64,000 nt of DNA from G965279335 sp965279285 (GTDB lineage Bacteria > Pseudomonadota > Gammaproteobacteria > DSM-16500). Below, one piece after another: positions 18,501-26,851 of this stretch. The notes beneath the pieces are model-generated. The model had not been told where the DNA came from. It worked only from the letters and a program-made list of their open reading frames with translations, and did not search any database. How positions within the stretch are numbered: position 1 is the first letter of the stretch; every line of letters begins with the position of its first letter. The translations under genes were made by a program, and so were the position numbers. Location: the NCBI GenBank assembly GCA_965279285.1, contig OZ257147.1:310001-374000 (forward strand). Reading direction: 5' to 3'.

Positions 18501-19741
18501 GCCACTAACAAAGGCACGATATCTTTTAACCTTAATACCCTTGTACCCAGATTCCATAATTTGGCACTTTCTACTGGATCACTCACAATTTGCTCATCTA
18601 TCAGCGCCTTGAGAGTTTTGGCATAACTAGTAGTGCCATGTAGTGTGGCTGTGCACTTTCCAGCCTTGGGATCCCATAGTTTAATACTTCCGTGGCTCGT
18701 TGAACTTACCAAACGGCCATCCGCTAACGCAGCGAGGTGAGAATAATTATCTTGTCCAATCAAGGTTTGCTCTTTGGTACTCTTTGCATCCCACAGTTTG
18801 ATCTTACCCGTCGTCTCGCTCACGGCGAGACGCCCATCCACTAGTGCCACAATATAATTGTCATAACTATTAGTAGGCAGTGTGGCTAAGCATTTGCCGT
18901 TTTTTGTATCCCAAAGCTTGGTGTCACCAAACGTTGATGCGCTAGCTAAACGCCCATCCGATAGCGCTTTAATAGAGGTAATATTGTTGCTATGCTTTTG
19001 CGACGTGGCCACATATTTAGTCATGCTGGAATCCCAGAGATTGATACCCCTACCATCCTCCGACACACGCGCAAAGCGTCCGTCCGCCAGCACTGCAATA
19101 AGCTCATTATAACTTGTACTATTGTCACATAATATAGTGCTTATACATCGCCCTGTTTTTAGTTCCCACTGCTTAATTTCACAATAGAGTTTATGATTAG
19201 GTGTTGTCAGATAAGCAACACTGACAAGATTTTTATTGGAGAGCACCGTAAGAGTTAATTGACCTTCACCGCTATGCCCTTGCAATGTGGTTACGCATTG
19301 GCCTACCTTAGTGTCCCACAGCTTGATGCCTGCAAGTGTATACTCACTGCTGGCAAGACGTCCATCAGGCAGCGCCGCAAGAGCAGAAATAGCATTATTA
19401 TGCCCTTGCAAGGTTGCAACACACCGCTCAGTTTTGATATCCCATAACTTGATACTTTTATCCGCCGACCCACTGGCCAGACGTCCGTCCGTTAGCACAG
19501 CAAGAGCGGTAACATACTCAGTATGGCCGTTTAGGTTTTTAAGTGGGGCTTTTTCATCATGGACTCTCTGCTGCGATAGATCTAGCGTGATGAGTTTAAA
19601 ATCATTAAGTGCTGTGAGTTGTGTTTGCAGATTGAAGATTTGTGTTTTAGCGGGTGTGGTTATTGTATTCACCACTCCACTTGTTGCAGTAGTAGTTGCA
19701 GTCGCTACAGTTTTTTGATCTTTGGATTGGTAAGCTTGCAT
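15593..19741 (-). CDS. WD40/LRR/Sel1 protein with C-terminal tyrosine-kinase-like domain
   Basis: A 1382-residue eukaryotic-like protein. Order: about seven WD40-like repeats at about 70-410 (units such as LPDGRLASS...IKLWD), a short LRR block (about 415-480), Sel1-like repeats (about 510-580), seven more WD40-like repeats (about 625-925), a second LRR block (about 940-1000), a Ser/Ala/Thr-rich linker, and a kinase at about 1070-1330. The kinase is complete: GRGGFGVV glycine loop, VAIK lysine, HRDLKSLNVLL catalytic loop, DFG and APE, the HRDLKSxN form being typical of tyrosine-kinase-like/Raf-type kinases. The tail has two YQxNLNS repeats. The ATG has agga upstream. It is probably a secreted effector or host-mimicking kinase; no secretion signal can be proved. 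It is bracketed by 88-bp direct repeats, and a GC-rich hairpin (15555-15571) lies after its stop. Confidence 0.9.
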   Translation of the reverse strand: MQAYQSKDQKTVATATTTATSGVVNTITTPAKTQIFNLQTQLTALNDFKLITLDLSQQRVHDEKAPLKNLNGHTEYVTALAVLTDGRLASGSADKSIKLWDIKTERCVATLQGHNNAISALAALPDGRLASSEYTLAGIKLWDTKVGQCVTTLQGHSGEGQLTLTVLSNKNLVSVAYLTTPNHKLYCEIKQWELKTGRCISTILCDNSTSYNELIAVLADGRFARVSEDGRGINLWDSSMTKYVATSQKHSNNITSIKALSDGRLASASTFGDTKLWDTKNGKCLATLPTNSYDNYIVALVDGRLAVSETTGKIKLWDAKSTKEQTLIGQDNYSHLAALADGRLVSSTSHGSIKLWDPKAGKCTATLHGTTSYAKTLKALIDEQIVSDPVESAKLWNLGTRVLRLKDIVPLLVALPGSSIKQLNLQNCSLEDSELAELLKLLSATQLTDIDLSYASITWQGVKILLESLAQHSSLKLLQHEALPIIKAVSVLFAEQALTIMQTPADQQTARAAIAENINLIHQAAERGDSFALNVLGHCYEIGLGAPINHQLAIYWYRQAAQQKHAEAINNLARLQEQLLLQNKIMIPHAFDAKATLTEITQQTATVIDFSNKIVWDKTAKPKTIQELKGHGKEAIKILVAVPNAQLASLALNGQIKIWHADNGQCLSTLEHKDATKLTALPNNMLASGALDGTIKIWLLATKQNQHTLVGHKKAVTDLVTLPDGRLVSCSADGTIKLWNINDGQCERTLKTIGDTGNEIFDALILLPNGYLASASSIDNQIKIWNVQTGQLVQALKKHQQRIITFAILANGNLTSFSEREFGLWNIFTGECINFISNDKSKDKFQAVNQFTEECLVTTSNGMINLLDLRTNQTTSFKAHSDAVASVAVLPGNRLASVSGDKRLLGESTIKCWDVGMRRLRLKDLEEIFIALQTNHSVQQLNLRYVVLTDKDIPVFAELLSANNTIMQLDLRRTSISTQGIQQLENMIKARATKLTILRDEQAVNIVDSKDQKTSLTQTGIPSSNANTATAAAGTASMSSAVAIAPPTMATSSVNAVAVPTQNTPITTSFIINFADLKIDKELGRGGFGVVHQGTWRFNPVAIKQLLVANPTADSLEEFKAETQIMAKLRSPNIVQFYGACLGNPQYCIVMEYMPKGSLFNVLHSKENLAWETRYRLITEIACGVAFLHAENIFHRDLKSLNVLLDENSHAKLTDFGLSKIKNETKTTTKGGSAGTPAWMAPELFERKAIYTQKSDVYSLGITFWEVAARKIPFADAHNPSVIPTWVMRGDREDIPKDCPPKLASLIKFCWDGDQAKRPTAARVVEFLRSDEKEFTAASAVSASVSAAASSYQSNLNSQSPNSAAVSYQGNLNSGPPTLVNK

Positions 19742-19814
19742 ATAATATTTCCTTGTATGTAAAGTTGATCTGCTTCGGGTTCAGTAGACACACATCTCTA
19801 AATATTACTCGTCG

Positions 19815-19902
19815 AAATTAATCGTTTCATACCTGTATTTTCCGTCTTATATGACATTTATTACAAGTAATTATCGTCAAATTTGACGTTATTTGCAAGT
19901 TA
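19815..19902. repeat. 88-bp direct repeat, copy B
   Basis: Second copy of 15426-15513, lying upstream of the kinase gene on the leftward strand. It carries the ATPase start codon and about 14 of its codons before the match ends, so it is a truncated 5' end of that gene, with the same 14-bp palindrome (19875-19888). The rest of the gap 19742-20018 shows nothing I can assign. Confidence 0.95.
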
Positions 19903-20018
19903 TGCTGCAATTCGGCCTTAATATAAACCAGAAAGGCCAAGACAGGCTGCTTATTGTCCATGACTAATCTAGATGTTACAATTCATGACAGAATATACCT
20001 ATAACGAAAGAGAGAGAA

Positions 20019-21259
20019 ATGAATTCACACACCTCAACAAAGTTAGATCACGCGGTTATGCGCCTAAAATTTATTTATCCTCTTATTCAAGAATTAAAAA
20101 GTTATTTTTCACCTTTTGATAATCAACACATCACAACATCTTATAACAAATTAATTATCGATTATGACAAATTTAAAGAAGAAAAAGACACTATACGACT
20201 ATCTCAAGCCGCAGATATATTATTTAAAACAATAATGCTAACCCTAAACGACTTACTAACAACATTTCTAAAAAATCATATCCAATATGATGAATTAGAA
20301 GAAAACTGTGCAGCTCTTAGTATGTTTCCTGCATTCCTTGAAACCCGCCCTAACTTAGAACCAACAGATTACTTTGCCGATATTTTTTATCATAAAAGTT
20401 TTATTTATAAAATTTCACACCTTATTAAAAAGGCAATAGAAGAAAAAAACTTTAACGAAAAAAACCAAGAAAAAACCCTTATACAAAAATTTGAAATTAT
20501 TAAAAGTTTAATGATAAACGAGCGCTATATGGAAGAAAAAAAACTTGCATTAGCTATTGAAAAATTATCACGCAATAAAAAAGCGATAGAATTAGCATAT
20601 CAATCTAGCTTAGAAGCACCTGGCAAAAGAGTCCTAGTATATAATACACCCGAAAAAGTACAAGATACATTAAAAAAACTTTCTCAATCTGCATTGACTA
20701 ATTTAAATCAGCTAGGAGACAATCTAACTAACGCACATAAAACTAAAAATTACAAAGCATCTATAGAGTCTCTAAAAACTCTCCCTAAGGACATAAGAAA
20801 AGCACTTCACCTTTATCCCACCCTCTTAAGCAAAGAAACACTAACTCAAGCTATGCGAGAAAGTAACGATTTTCGTCTTGCAAGAATGTATGGTAACGAA
20901 GAAAAACCTACAAAAAAAATGAATTCTCTTTACCTTTTGAAGATTTCATAGCTCTTAAAAAATTTAGCGACGAATTAAAATCCGCTTGCGATAGCAAAGA
21001 ACAACCTAAAAAAATTTCCGGGACAATTTCTGCCTTAAATGCATGCTCAACCTATGTAAAAGGAAATCTCCACCATTTCTCTATTTTGATTACTCCTAAA
21101 AATTTACATCTAGCCATGGTTGAATGCGCGCCTTTACGTAAAATACGTAGTATTTCAGTCTCCACCTTACAAGCAAAATCCGTGTTCAAAGATAAAAAAT
21201 CAAATACCGATACAAAAGTTAACTTTGGTAAAGTAACTACTTATAATATTAAAAAGTAA
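20019..21259 (+). CDS. hypothetical protein interrupted by a -1 frameshift at an A8 run
   Basis: The first frame runs from the ATG at 20019 (gagaga upstream) to a TAG ending at 20951, giving 310 residues rich in Lys and Glu with long helices. At 20912-20919 lies a run of eight A. Shifting by -1 there opens a second frame to the TAA at 21257-21259, adding about 113 ordinary-looking codons (for example EFSLPFEDFIALKKFSDELK at the junction). Total about 415 residues. The cause may be mutation, a homopolymer sequencing error, or real slippage, since A-AAA-AAA is a slippery sequence. I do not recognise the family. It precedes the TPR gene by about 100 bases and may be an effector-like protein. Confidence 0.7.
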
Positions 21260-21356
21260 TGTTACTGCGTTTTATTTAAAGCTTGCACAATAACACATTG
21301 ACTTTATAGAGGCCTCTTCATACAATTTAACCATGATTTTAACGGAGTAATCTTTA

Positions 21357-22550
21357 ATGCCAAAAACACTTCCTTCCACTCCGGTACTCACTGCTGAAGA
21401 GTATAAAAATATCCATAAACATCTTCACGTCACAGACGAGTATTATAGAAGCAAAACATACAGCCAATTAGACGTAAGAGTAACAACATATTCTCATTAC
21501 CACACTCAATATCACCCTGAATATTTACCACAAAAACTTAAAGAGAACTTACATCTCGCAATTGCACATATCAACAAAAGCCTTTTCCGTGATGCAGAAA
21601 CCTACTATCTTTTAGGCTCTGCTCACTTTTATCTAGAAGAAACAGAAGAAGCATTACGTTGCTTAAGTGCAATTAATTTTCCAAAAGAAAAAGACGTTAC
21701 TGATAGAACCCAAAGACATAATTATTCAACTTATTTAAATCGTCTCGGCGAGTTCTATCGATTTAATAAAGATGAAGCAAGAGCAGAATCATTATTTCAA
21801 GATGCTTTATGTTTTAATCCAAAAAATATTTGGGCTTATTATAACTTAGGAATTTGTTATAGAAACAAAAAGAACAACGAATTAGCTGCCTTTAATCATC
21901 TTAAAAAAATATTATTAGCGCCTGATGGAAAAAATCCACCCGCTTTTGAAAACAAGCTAGTTATCACCGCCGATTTTAAACAATGGGGCCATGAATTTGA
22001 ACAAATCATACAACAAGGCAAGATCGATATAAATAAAGTGACAACTGATGCCACAAACGCATCTGATGTCAAATCAATACCACACGATCAAAAAAGTGCT
22101 CCGAAAAAAGATGAAAAAGAACGACGTGCCGCTGCAAGTAGTAGCTCTTCAAGTAGTACCGCCGCAAGTCGGCCATTGCTTTTTTCTCCTGCTGTTAGTA
22201 CTACCACAACTCCGCACACTAAAAAAAGAAGCTCTATTATTACTGATGAAAAAGAACGACGTACTGCTGCAAGTAGCAGCTCGTCAAGTAGTACCGCCGC
22301 AAGTCGGCCATTGCTTTTTCCTGCTGCTGTTAGTACTGCCACAACTCCGCACACTAAAAAAAGAAGCGCAACGACTGCTGAAAAAAGCCTTACGGATTCC
22401 TACAAAAAAGTAAAACTTAATCCACCTGTAGCAGCTGCCGCTGCCAGCACAAGCACAAACTCTCTTTTTGCTAACAATATTTCTGATAAAAAAGCAACTC
22501 CGCCATCTTTTGAGTTAAGACTTAGCTTAAGTCAAAGTCAAGCTAGTTGA
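21357..22550 (+). CDS. TPR protein with low-complexity tandem repeat tail
   Basis: 397 residues. The middle (about 75-190) has TPR-like helices such as AETYYLLGSAHFYLEETEEA and IWAYYNLGICYRNKKNNELA. The C-terminal part is rich in Ser, Ala and Thr and holds a 45-residue unit repeated twice (EKERR, poly-Ser, TAASRPLLF, PHTKKRS). Its start has ggag about 10 bases upstream. The 3' end overlaps the convergent fic gene by 8 bases. The combination of TPR and disordered tail suggests a protein-interaction role, perhaps as a secreted effector; no specific function can be given. Confidence 0.8.
   Translation: MPKTLPSTPVLTAEEYKNIHKHLHVTDEYYRSKTYSQLDVRVTTYSHYHTQYHPEYLPQKLKENLHLAIAHINKSLFRDAETYYLLGSAHFYLEETEEALRCLSAINFPKEKDVTDRTQRHNYSTYLNRLGEFYRFNKDEARAESLFQDALCFNPKNIWAYYNLGICYRNKKNNELAAFNHLKKILLAPDGKNPPAFENKLVITADFKQWGHEFEQIIQQGKIDINKVTTDATNASDVKSIPHDQKSAPKKDEKERRAAASSSSSSSTAASRPLLFSPAVSTTTTPHTKKRSSIITDEKERRTAASSSSSSSTAASRPLLFPAAVSTATTPHTKKRSATTAEKSLTDSYKKVKLNPPVAAAAASTSTNSLFANNISDKKATPPSFELRLSLSQSQAS
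22110..22379 (+). repeat. 135-bp tandem repeat, two units, in frame
   Basis: Units begin at gatgaaaaagaacgacg (22110 and 22245). They differ at a modest number of positions and keep the reading frame (135 bases = 45 codons). The duplication lies in the disordered tail of the TPR protein. Confidence 0.92.
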
Positions 22551-24102
22551 GATCAGAAAATTTTTCTAAATAATATTTTTTTACAAACTCAGAAAAGGGT
22601 TTAATATTTTCATCACATTGCGCCACTTCTAAAGCTTTAAAATAAGCATTTCTATCTTCAACTCGAATTGTTATCCAGGGTATACCAGCACAACCCAGCA
22701 TATAATTCATCAACAATCGCGCAACACGACCATTGCCATCAAAATAAGGATGTATTGTAACAAAACCATAATGTGCAATAATAGCTGAGGTTATATTAGT
22801 AGATTCATTTTTATTGACCTCTTCAACCAAACAACGCATTAAATCATCAATTTTAGTGAAATTAGGTGGAACATAACGAGAATAACGAATAAAAACCGAA
22901 TCATTTCTATACTGAATTAACTGTTGTTTTTCCAATAATCCTGCTACAACGGTGGGTGAAAATAGATGCGCATATATTTCACGAATAGTAAATTCTGTTA
23001 GTTGAAAATTTTTTACAAAATTCTTTTCTATGCTTTGCAAAACAAATTGATGCGCCTCCAAATAACCTTTTAACGCCATCTTTCTTTCAACTTCTTCTCG
23101 CCTATCATCAGTAAAAATGACTTTTTCTCCTTCCATTAATAATTGAATTTCTTCCTGAGTTACTCTGTAACCCTCAATTGTGGATGAGTGATAAGTATCA
23201 TATTTTTTAGTTTCTTCAGCATAGTTTTGAATTTTTTTTAAATTCCAATGTAATATTTTTAAGTCTTTAAAATCTTCATTAATATAATCTCTATAAATGC
23301 ATAATTGATCTCGAAAACGAGTTACATAACTGGGGTCTGACTTTTGTTTTGGCTTAGCAATTACAGATGGAAGCTGATATTGAATAATCTGTGCTTTACC
23401 TGGGAGTGAATAATGTGTTGTTGCCTTAAGACAATTTTTAAAAAATTGTGCTTCATCTATTTTCCCTATCTGCTCAAATAAAGCAGCTAAACGAAGATAA
23501 GTGATCGGTTTACTTTTCTGTAAAAGTAACTCTTGTAATTTTTCAAGATCAAAAGTCGTTACTTTTAAAAACCCACTGATCACTTGTGGAAATTTACGAA
23601 AATAATCAGGTCGAATACCGACTAATAAACTTTCTGGTGATTCTATAGAAAGAGAATATTTTTTTCTCGTTTCAATTTCTATAATAAATTTTTCAACATC
23701 AGGTAGGTCAAAAAAATTAGCTTTCTTTTCTACATTAAGAATAGAAACTTGGTCAAGCTCAATTCGAGCATTTGAATTTTTACTGATAACTTCTATTTTA
23801 TTTAAAATGCTTTCCTCATTTAAATAGCACTGAATAGCCGCTATCCCTGTTACAGCATAAGGCGCGTAAGGTTGTAAAATACAAGATAAAATTTCCCAAA
23901 AATAAGAGTGGATAAGAACTAATAACTCGGTGCCCGGCTTTCCTAAAACAAGAGTCCCTCGACGAACCTCATAAGCTAAATTTAATGACAACAAAATGTC
24001 CTTCGTATTAACGCTAGGAAGATCTTCAACACGCCAGACCGGCCGCCCATTAACATTTTTTGCCCACCACTCTTTATTTATCTGCATTAAATTAAAGGAC
24101 AT
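22543..24102 (-). CDS. Fic-family AMP-transferase-like protein with long N-terminal region
   Basis: 519 residues. The C-terminal Fic domain has the full catalytic motif HPYFDGNGRVAR (His451) and, upstream, an inhibitory helix SSTIEG (Ser306 to Gly311) matching [S/T]xxxE[G/N], so it is probably a self-inhibited class II Fic protein that transfers AMP or a related group to target hydroxyls. The first 240 residues are not typical of Fic proteins; they contain a segment YEVRRGTLVLGKPGTELL and a following region that faintly recall AbiEi-type regulators, which is only a guess. The start has aggt upstream. Two copies of a 19-bp site lie upstream and could allow self-regulation. Confidence 0.88.
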   Translation of the reverse strand: MSFNLMQINKEWWAKNVNGRPVWRVEDLPSVNTKDILLSLNLAYEVRRGTLVLGKPGTELLVLIHSYFWEILSCILQPYAPYAVTGIAAIQCYLNEESILNKIEVISKNSNARIELDQVSILNVEKKANFFDLPDVEKFIIEIETRKKYSLSIESPESLLVGIRPDYFRKFPQVISGFLKVTTFDLEKLQELLLQKSKPITYLRLAALFEQIGKIDEAQFFKNCLKATTHYSLPGKAQIIQYQLPSVIAKPKQKSDPSYVTRFRDQLCIYRDYINEDFKDLKILHWNLKKIQNYAEETKKYDTYHSSTIEGYRVTQEEIQLLMEGEKVIFTDDRREEVERKMALKGYLEAHQFVLQSIEKNFVKNFQLTEFTIREIYAHLFSPTVVAGLLEKQQLIQYRNDSVFIRYSRYVPPNFTKIDDLMRCLVEEVNKNESTNITSAIIAHYGFVTIHPYFDGNGRVARLLMNYMLGCAGIPWITIRVEDRNAYFKALEVAQCDENIKPFSEFVKKYYLEKFSDLN

Positions 24103-24123
24103 ATTATTTTACCTATGATAAAT

Positions 24124-24304
24124 CGTATATTTTCACTATGAATTATAAGATATTTCGTATTAAACCGCAAATTAATGTTAGACAACAAGAGTTGTGAATA
24201 TTAATAACTATCTGAAAATATTATGATTTTTACTTTAAAACAAACATTATTCATAAAAAAACCGTATAATTCCCCCATATAACACCGTATATTTTCACTA
24301 TGAA
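24124..24304. promoter_or_regulatory. paired 19-bp repeats upstream of fic, candidate operators
   Basis: The sequence cgtatattttcactatgaa occurs at 24124-24142 and 24286-24304 in the same orientation, each containing the small dyad ttca-cta-tgaa. The first lies 22 bases upstream of the fic start codon. Repeated sites placed like this are typical of autoregulated genes; binding is inferred. Confidence 0.5.
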
Positions 24305-24563
24305 ATTTCAACTAAAAATATAACTACACACTTAGATGATCCCAAAAAACTTCAAATCATCACCAGCCCCTATCAACTTTTATGCATACATACCGAAAAA
24401 GATATCGGCCAAGCAACCACATCACAAAAAATTATTAATCATGCTCTAACTCAATTATCACTTAATCAATCTAATGTGAAAAAACTATAATTATTCAACA
24501 ACTATTGCACTTATTAAAATAAGCAGCGACAATTGACGCTATCAAGTCAATAGGAGCAAGCCC
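24305..24563. other. gene-free stretch with a weak open frame
   Basis: Part of the 460-base gap 24103-24563. A frame on the + strand stays open from about 24250 to a stop near 24490 but has no start codon or ribosome site, and could be the remnant of a lost gene or chance in AT-rich DNA. The last 50 bases are the leader of the reductase gene. Confidence 0.35.
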
Positions 24564-25604
24564 ATGTTAAAAGCCAAAGGATATGCCGGTTTTGATGCTA
24601 CCTCACCATTAGGCCCTTATACATTTGATCGCAGAACAGTAGGTGATCTTGATGTACATATAGCTATTAAATTTTGCGGTGTCTGCCACTCGGATCTGCA
24701 CACCGTCCGCAATGAATGGCAAGGCGCTCATTATCCTCTTGTTCCAGGTCATGAAATTATCGGTGAAGTATTGTCTGTTGGTAAAAATGTTAAAAAATTT
24801 AAAGCTGGTGACATTGTTGGTGTAGGTTGTATGGTCGATTCGTGTGGCAGCTGTGAGTGCTGTAAAATTGATTTAGAACAATTCTGTAAAGCAGGACCCA
24901 CTTTTACTTATAACACACCAGAAACAAATGGAATAACGACAAAAGGTGGTTACTCAGATAATATTGTTGTTAATGAAAAATTTGTTTTACACGTTCCAAA
25001 ACATTTAAAGCTAGCTGAGGTGGCTCCTTTACTTTGTGCTGGCATTACTACGTATTCACCAATGAAACACTGGAAAGTAGGAGCAGGCCAGAAAGTAGGT
25101 GTTATTGGTCTTGGTGGCCTAGGTCATATGGGCGTTAAGTTTGCACGCTCCTTAGGTGCAAATGTTACTGTATTTACAACTTCCGCAAACAAAAAAGCGG
25201 ATGCACTAAACATGGGAGCACACGCCGTTGTACTTTCAAAAAATCATGATGAGATGAAAGCGCAATTGAATAGCTTTGATTTCATTCTTGATACTGTTTC
25301 TGCACCTCATGATGTTGCCGCCTATATGGCATTATTAAAGCATGATGGTACTTTGTGTATGATCGGTGCTTCCCCTGCTCCACATCAAATCGCATCTCCC
25401 TCCTTAATTTTTGGGAGAAAAAACTTAAGTGGCTCTTTAATTGGCGGCCTCGCTGAAACACAAGAAATGTTAGACTATTGTGGAAAACATAATATCACTT
25501 GTGATATTGAGCTAATACCCATACAAAAAATCAATGAAGCATATGAGAGAATGTTAAAAAGTGATGTGAAATATCGATTTGTTATTGATATGCAGTCATT
25601 ATAA
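24564..25604 (+). CDS. yahK: zinc-dependent alcohol dehydrogenase / aldehyde reductase, YahK type
   Basis: 346 residues, medium-chain dehydrogenase family, cinnamyl-alcohol-dehydrogenase branch. Catalytic zinc ligands are visible in CGVCHSDLH and GHEIIGEV, the structural zinc cluster in CGSCECCKIDLEQFC, and the nucleotide-binding fold in GLGGLGHMGVKFARSLGA. Sequence from GVCHSDLH to the terminal YERMLKSDVKYRFVID closely follows E. coli YahK, an NADPH-dependent aldehyde reductase. The start has ggag 7 bases upstream. It stands alone between accessory genes and probably detoxifies aldehydes in the cytosol. Confidence 0.9.
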   Translation: MLKAKGYAGFDATSPLGPYTFDRRTVGDLDVHIAIKFCGVCHSDLHTVRNEWQGAHYPLVPGHEIIGEVLSVGKNVKKFKAGDIVGVGCMVDSCGSCECCKIDLEQFCKAGPTFTYNTPETNGITTKGGYSDNIVVNEKFVLHVPKHLKLAEVAPLLCAGITTYSPMKHWKVGAGQKVGVIGLGGLGHMGVKFARSLGANVTVFTTSANKKADALNMGAHAVVLSKNHDEMKAQLNSFDFILDTVSAPHDVAAYMALLKHDGTLCMIGASPAPHQIASPSLIFGRKNLSGSLIGGLAETQEMLDYCGKHNITCDIELIPIQKINEAYERMLKSDVKYRFVIDMQSL

Positions 25605-25743
25605 AAATTATTATCTGTTTGGTAACTAAAACCAGCATCTACCCCCATAATAGGACTTATATTAATTACCGAATAATATTTTGCCATGCAAATAAATCTA
25701 TGTAATAATAGGCCCAAATTAATCGTTAGAATGGGAATTATTC

Positions 25744-26034
25744 ATGGGACACTTATTTAAGTCAACACCCAATGCTTATGATGTATTAAGTAAAATTGCA
25801 GCGAAGCTTATAAAGAAAACCGATAGCCCAGAAGAACAAAAGGTCTTGAATAATATTGTGAGTGACTGCAAAGCACAAAAAAGCACCGATCTGACTGATT
25901 GTTTAAGTAAAATTATTACGCCAACGCTAAAAGCGCATGCTCTTTTCCCAGCCATGGAGAGCTTAGTAGCTAAAATCTTAAGTCCCTCTCCATCAGATGA
26001 CCGACCCTTTACTCTAACTATTGATTCGATTTAG
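25744..26034 (+). CDS. small hypothetical protein, 96 residues
   Basis: Not recognised. A helical, soluble-looking protein with two cysteines (in SDCKAQ and TDCLSK) and no membrane segment or signal peptide. The ATG at 25744 has ggga about 7 bases upstream. Its last 17 bases overlap the 3' end of the convergent gene 26018-26734. Coding is supported by the ribosome site and lack of a better reading; it could be a lineage-specific protein. Confidence 0.5.
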   Translation: MGHLFKSTPNAYDVLSKIAAKLIKKTDSPEEQKVLNNIVSDCKAQKSTDLTDCLSKIITPTLKAHALFPAMESLVAKILSPSPSDDRPFTLTIDSI

Positions 26035-26734
26035 ATCGTGAGCTTGAATCGACTACCGCACCAGGTATAGGAGGCCCTGCAGTTACGGCAGCCGCCTCTG
26101 CTAATAACTGCTGAGTACTCATACTTTGACTATTTTCTTTCTGCTCTGCAACCCTACCTACAGCTGCTGCAGCCCTACCATCAGAGAACATTCCTACTGA
26201 CCTCGCTGCTCTCGCAGCTGTGACCCCAGCTTCAGGAGAAACAGAAACACGACCTGCGGCCGGAGCTGTATTAACTTGAGGACCAAATATTCTTCCACGA
26301 CCAACAGCAGAATCAGCAGGTAACGTACTAGATACAGAACTCCGAGCTGAGCTTGCATCAGCAGAAGCTACTACTTTAGAATCAACAGGCGGCACGGGGG
26401 CAACAACGGGCTCTGCTTGCGGTGCGCGCGATGCATGCGATGCAGTCATGGTAGGTAAGTCACTCGCGGTATGCTTAGCGCCATAAACATAACTTTTGCT
26501 GTGAGCTACTTGCCTTTTTTCATCTGGTTCTGAACTATCACTACTACCAGCGATTCTTCCAGGCTGTGCTGCAATTAAACCCACACTACCTGCTGCTGCA
26601 TTACCATCATCGATATTATCATTACCTGGATTATCAGCAGCCTCATTAGCCGGTGGGTTATTTACGTTGTTATCTCTTTTACAACAGTTAAATAACCACG
26701 TACAACATGACTTGAATTTTTCAATTAACCACAT
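26018..26734 (-). CDS. hypothetical low-complexity protein with Cys-rich N-terminal helix
   Basis: 238 residues, not recognised. The N terminus MWLIEKFKSCCTWLFNCCKR is amphipathic with two cysteine pairs next to aromatic residues and could be a membrane anchor or a lipidation site inside a host cell. The rest is disordered, rich in Ala, Ser, Pro and Gly, without clear domains. The start has gagg 6 bases upstream. Composition differs from housekeeping neighbours and suits an effector or surface-associated protein, but no function can be assigned. Confidence 0.65.
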   Translation of the reverse strand: MWLIEKFKSCCTWLFNCCKRDNNVNNPPANEAADNPGNDNIDDGNAAAGSVGLIAAQPGRIAGSSDSSEPDEKRQVAHSKSYVYGAKHTASDLPTMTASHASRAPQAEPVVAPVPPVDSKVVASADASSARSSVSSTLPADSAVGRGRIFGPQVNTAPAAGRVSVSPEAGVTAARAARSVGMFSDGRAAAAVGRVAEQKENSQSMSTQQLLAEAAAVTAGPPIPGAVVDSSSRSKSNQ

Positions 26735-26774
26735 TTTAAACCTCAGTTTGTATTTTAATAATAAAACGTAGTGT

Positions 26775-26805
26775 GGTGGGCACGCTGCGCTTTGCCCACC
26801 CTACA
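26775..26805. repeat. REP-like hairpin, single copy
   Basis: One unit in the orientation ggtgggca...ctaca between two leftward genes (26018-26734 and 26852-27820), where it could fold into a hairpin and limit read-through. Confidence 0.9.
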
Positions 26806-26851
26806 TATGTTTGTAAAAAGAATAGTATAAAGCATCAAGCTTAAGGTTTTA

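Noticed and set aside
19287..19718. 143-codon frame on the + strand inside the kinase gene
   Set aside because: Opposite-strand shadow of the WD40 repeats with no start signals or recognisable protein.
22088..22413. Two long frames overlapping the 135-bp repeat on other frames and strand
   Set aside because: They arise from the low-complexity repeat and have no ribosome site; the TPR protein frame explains the DNA.
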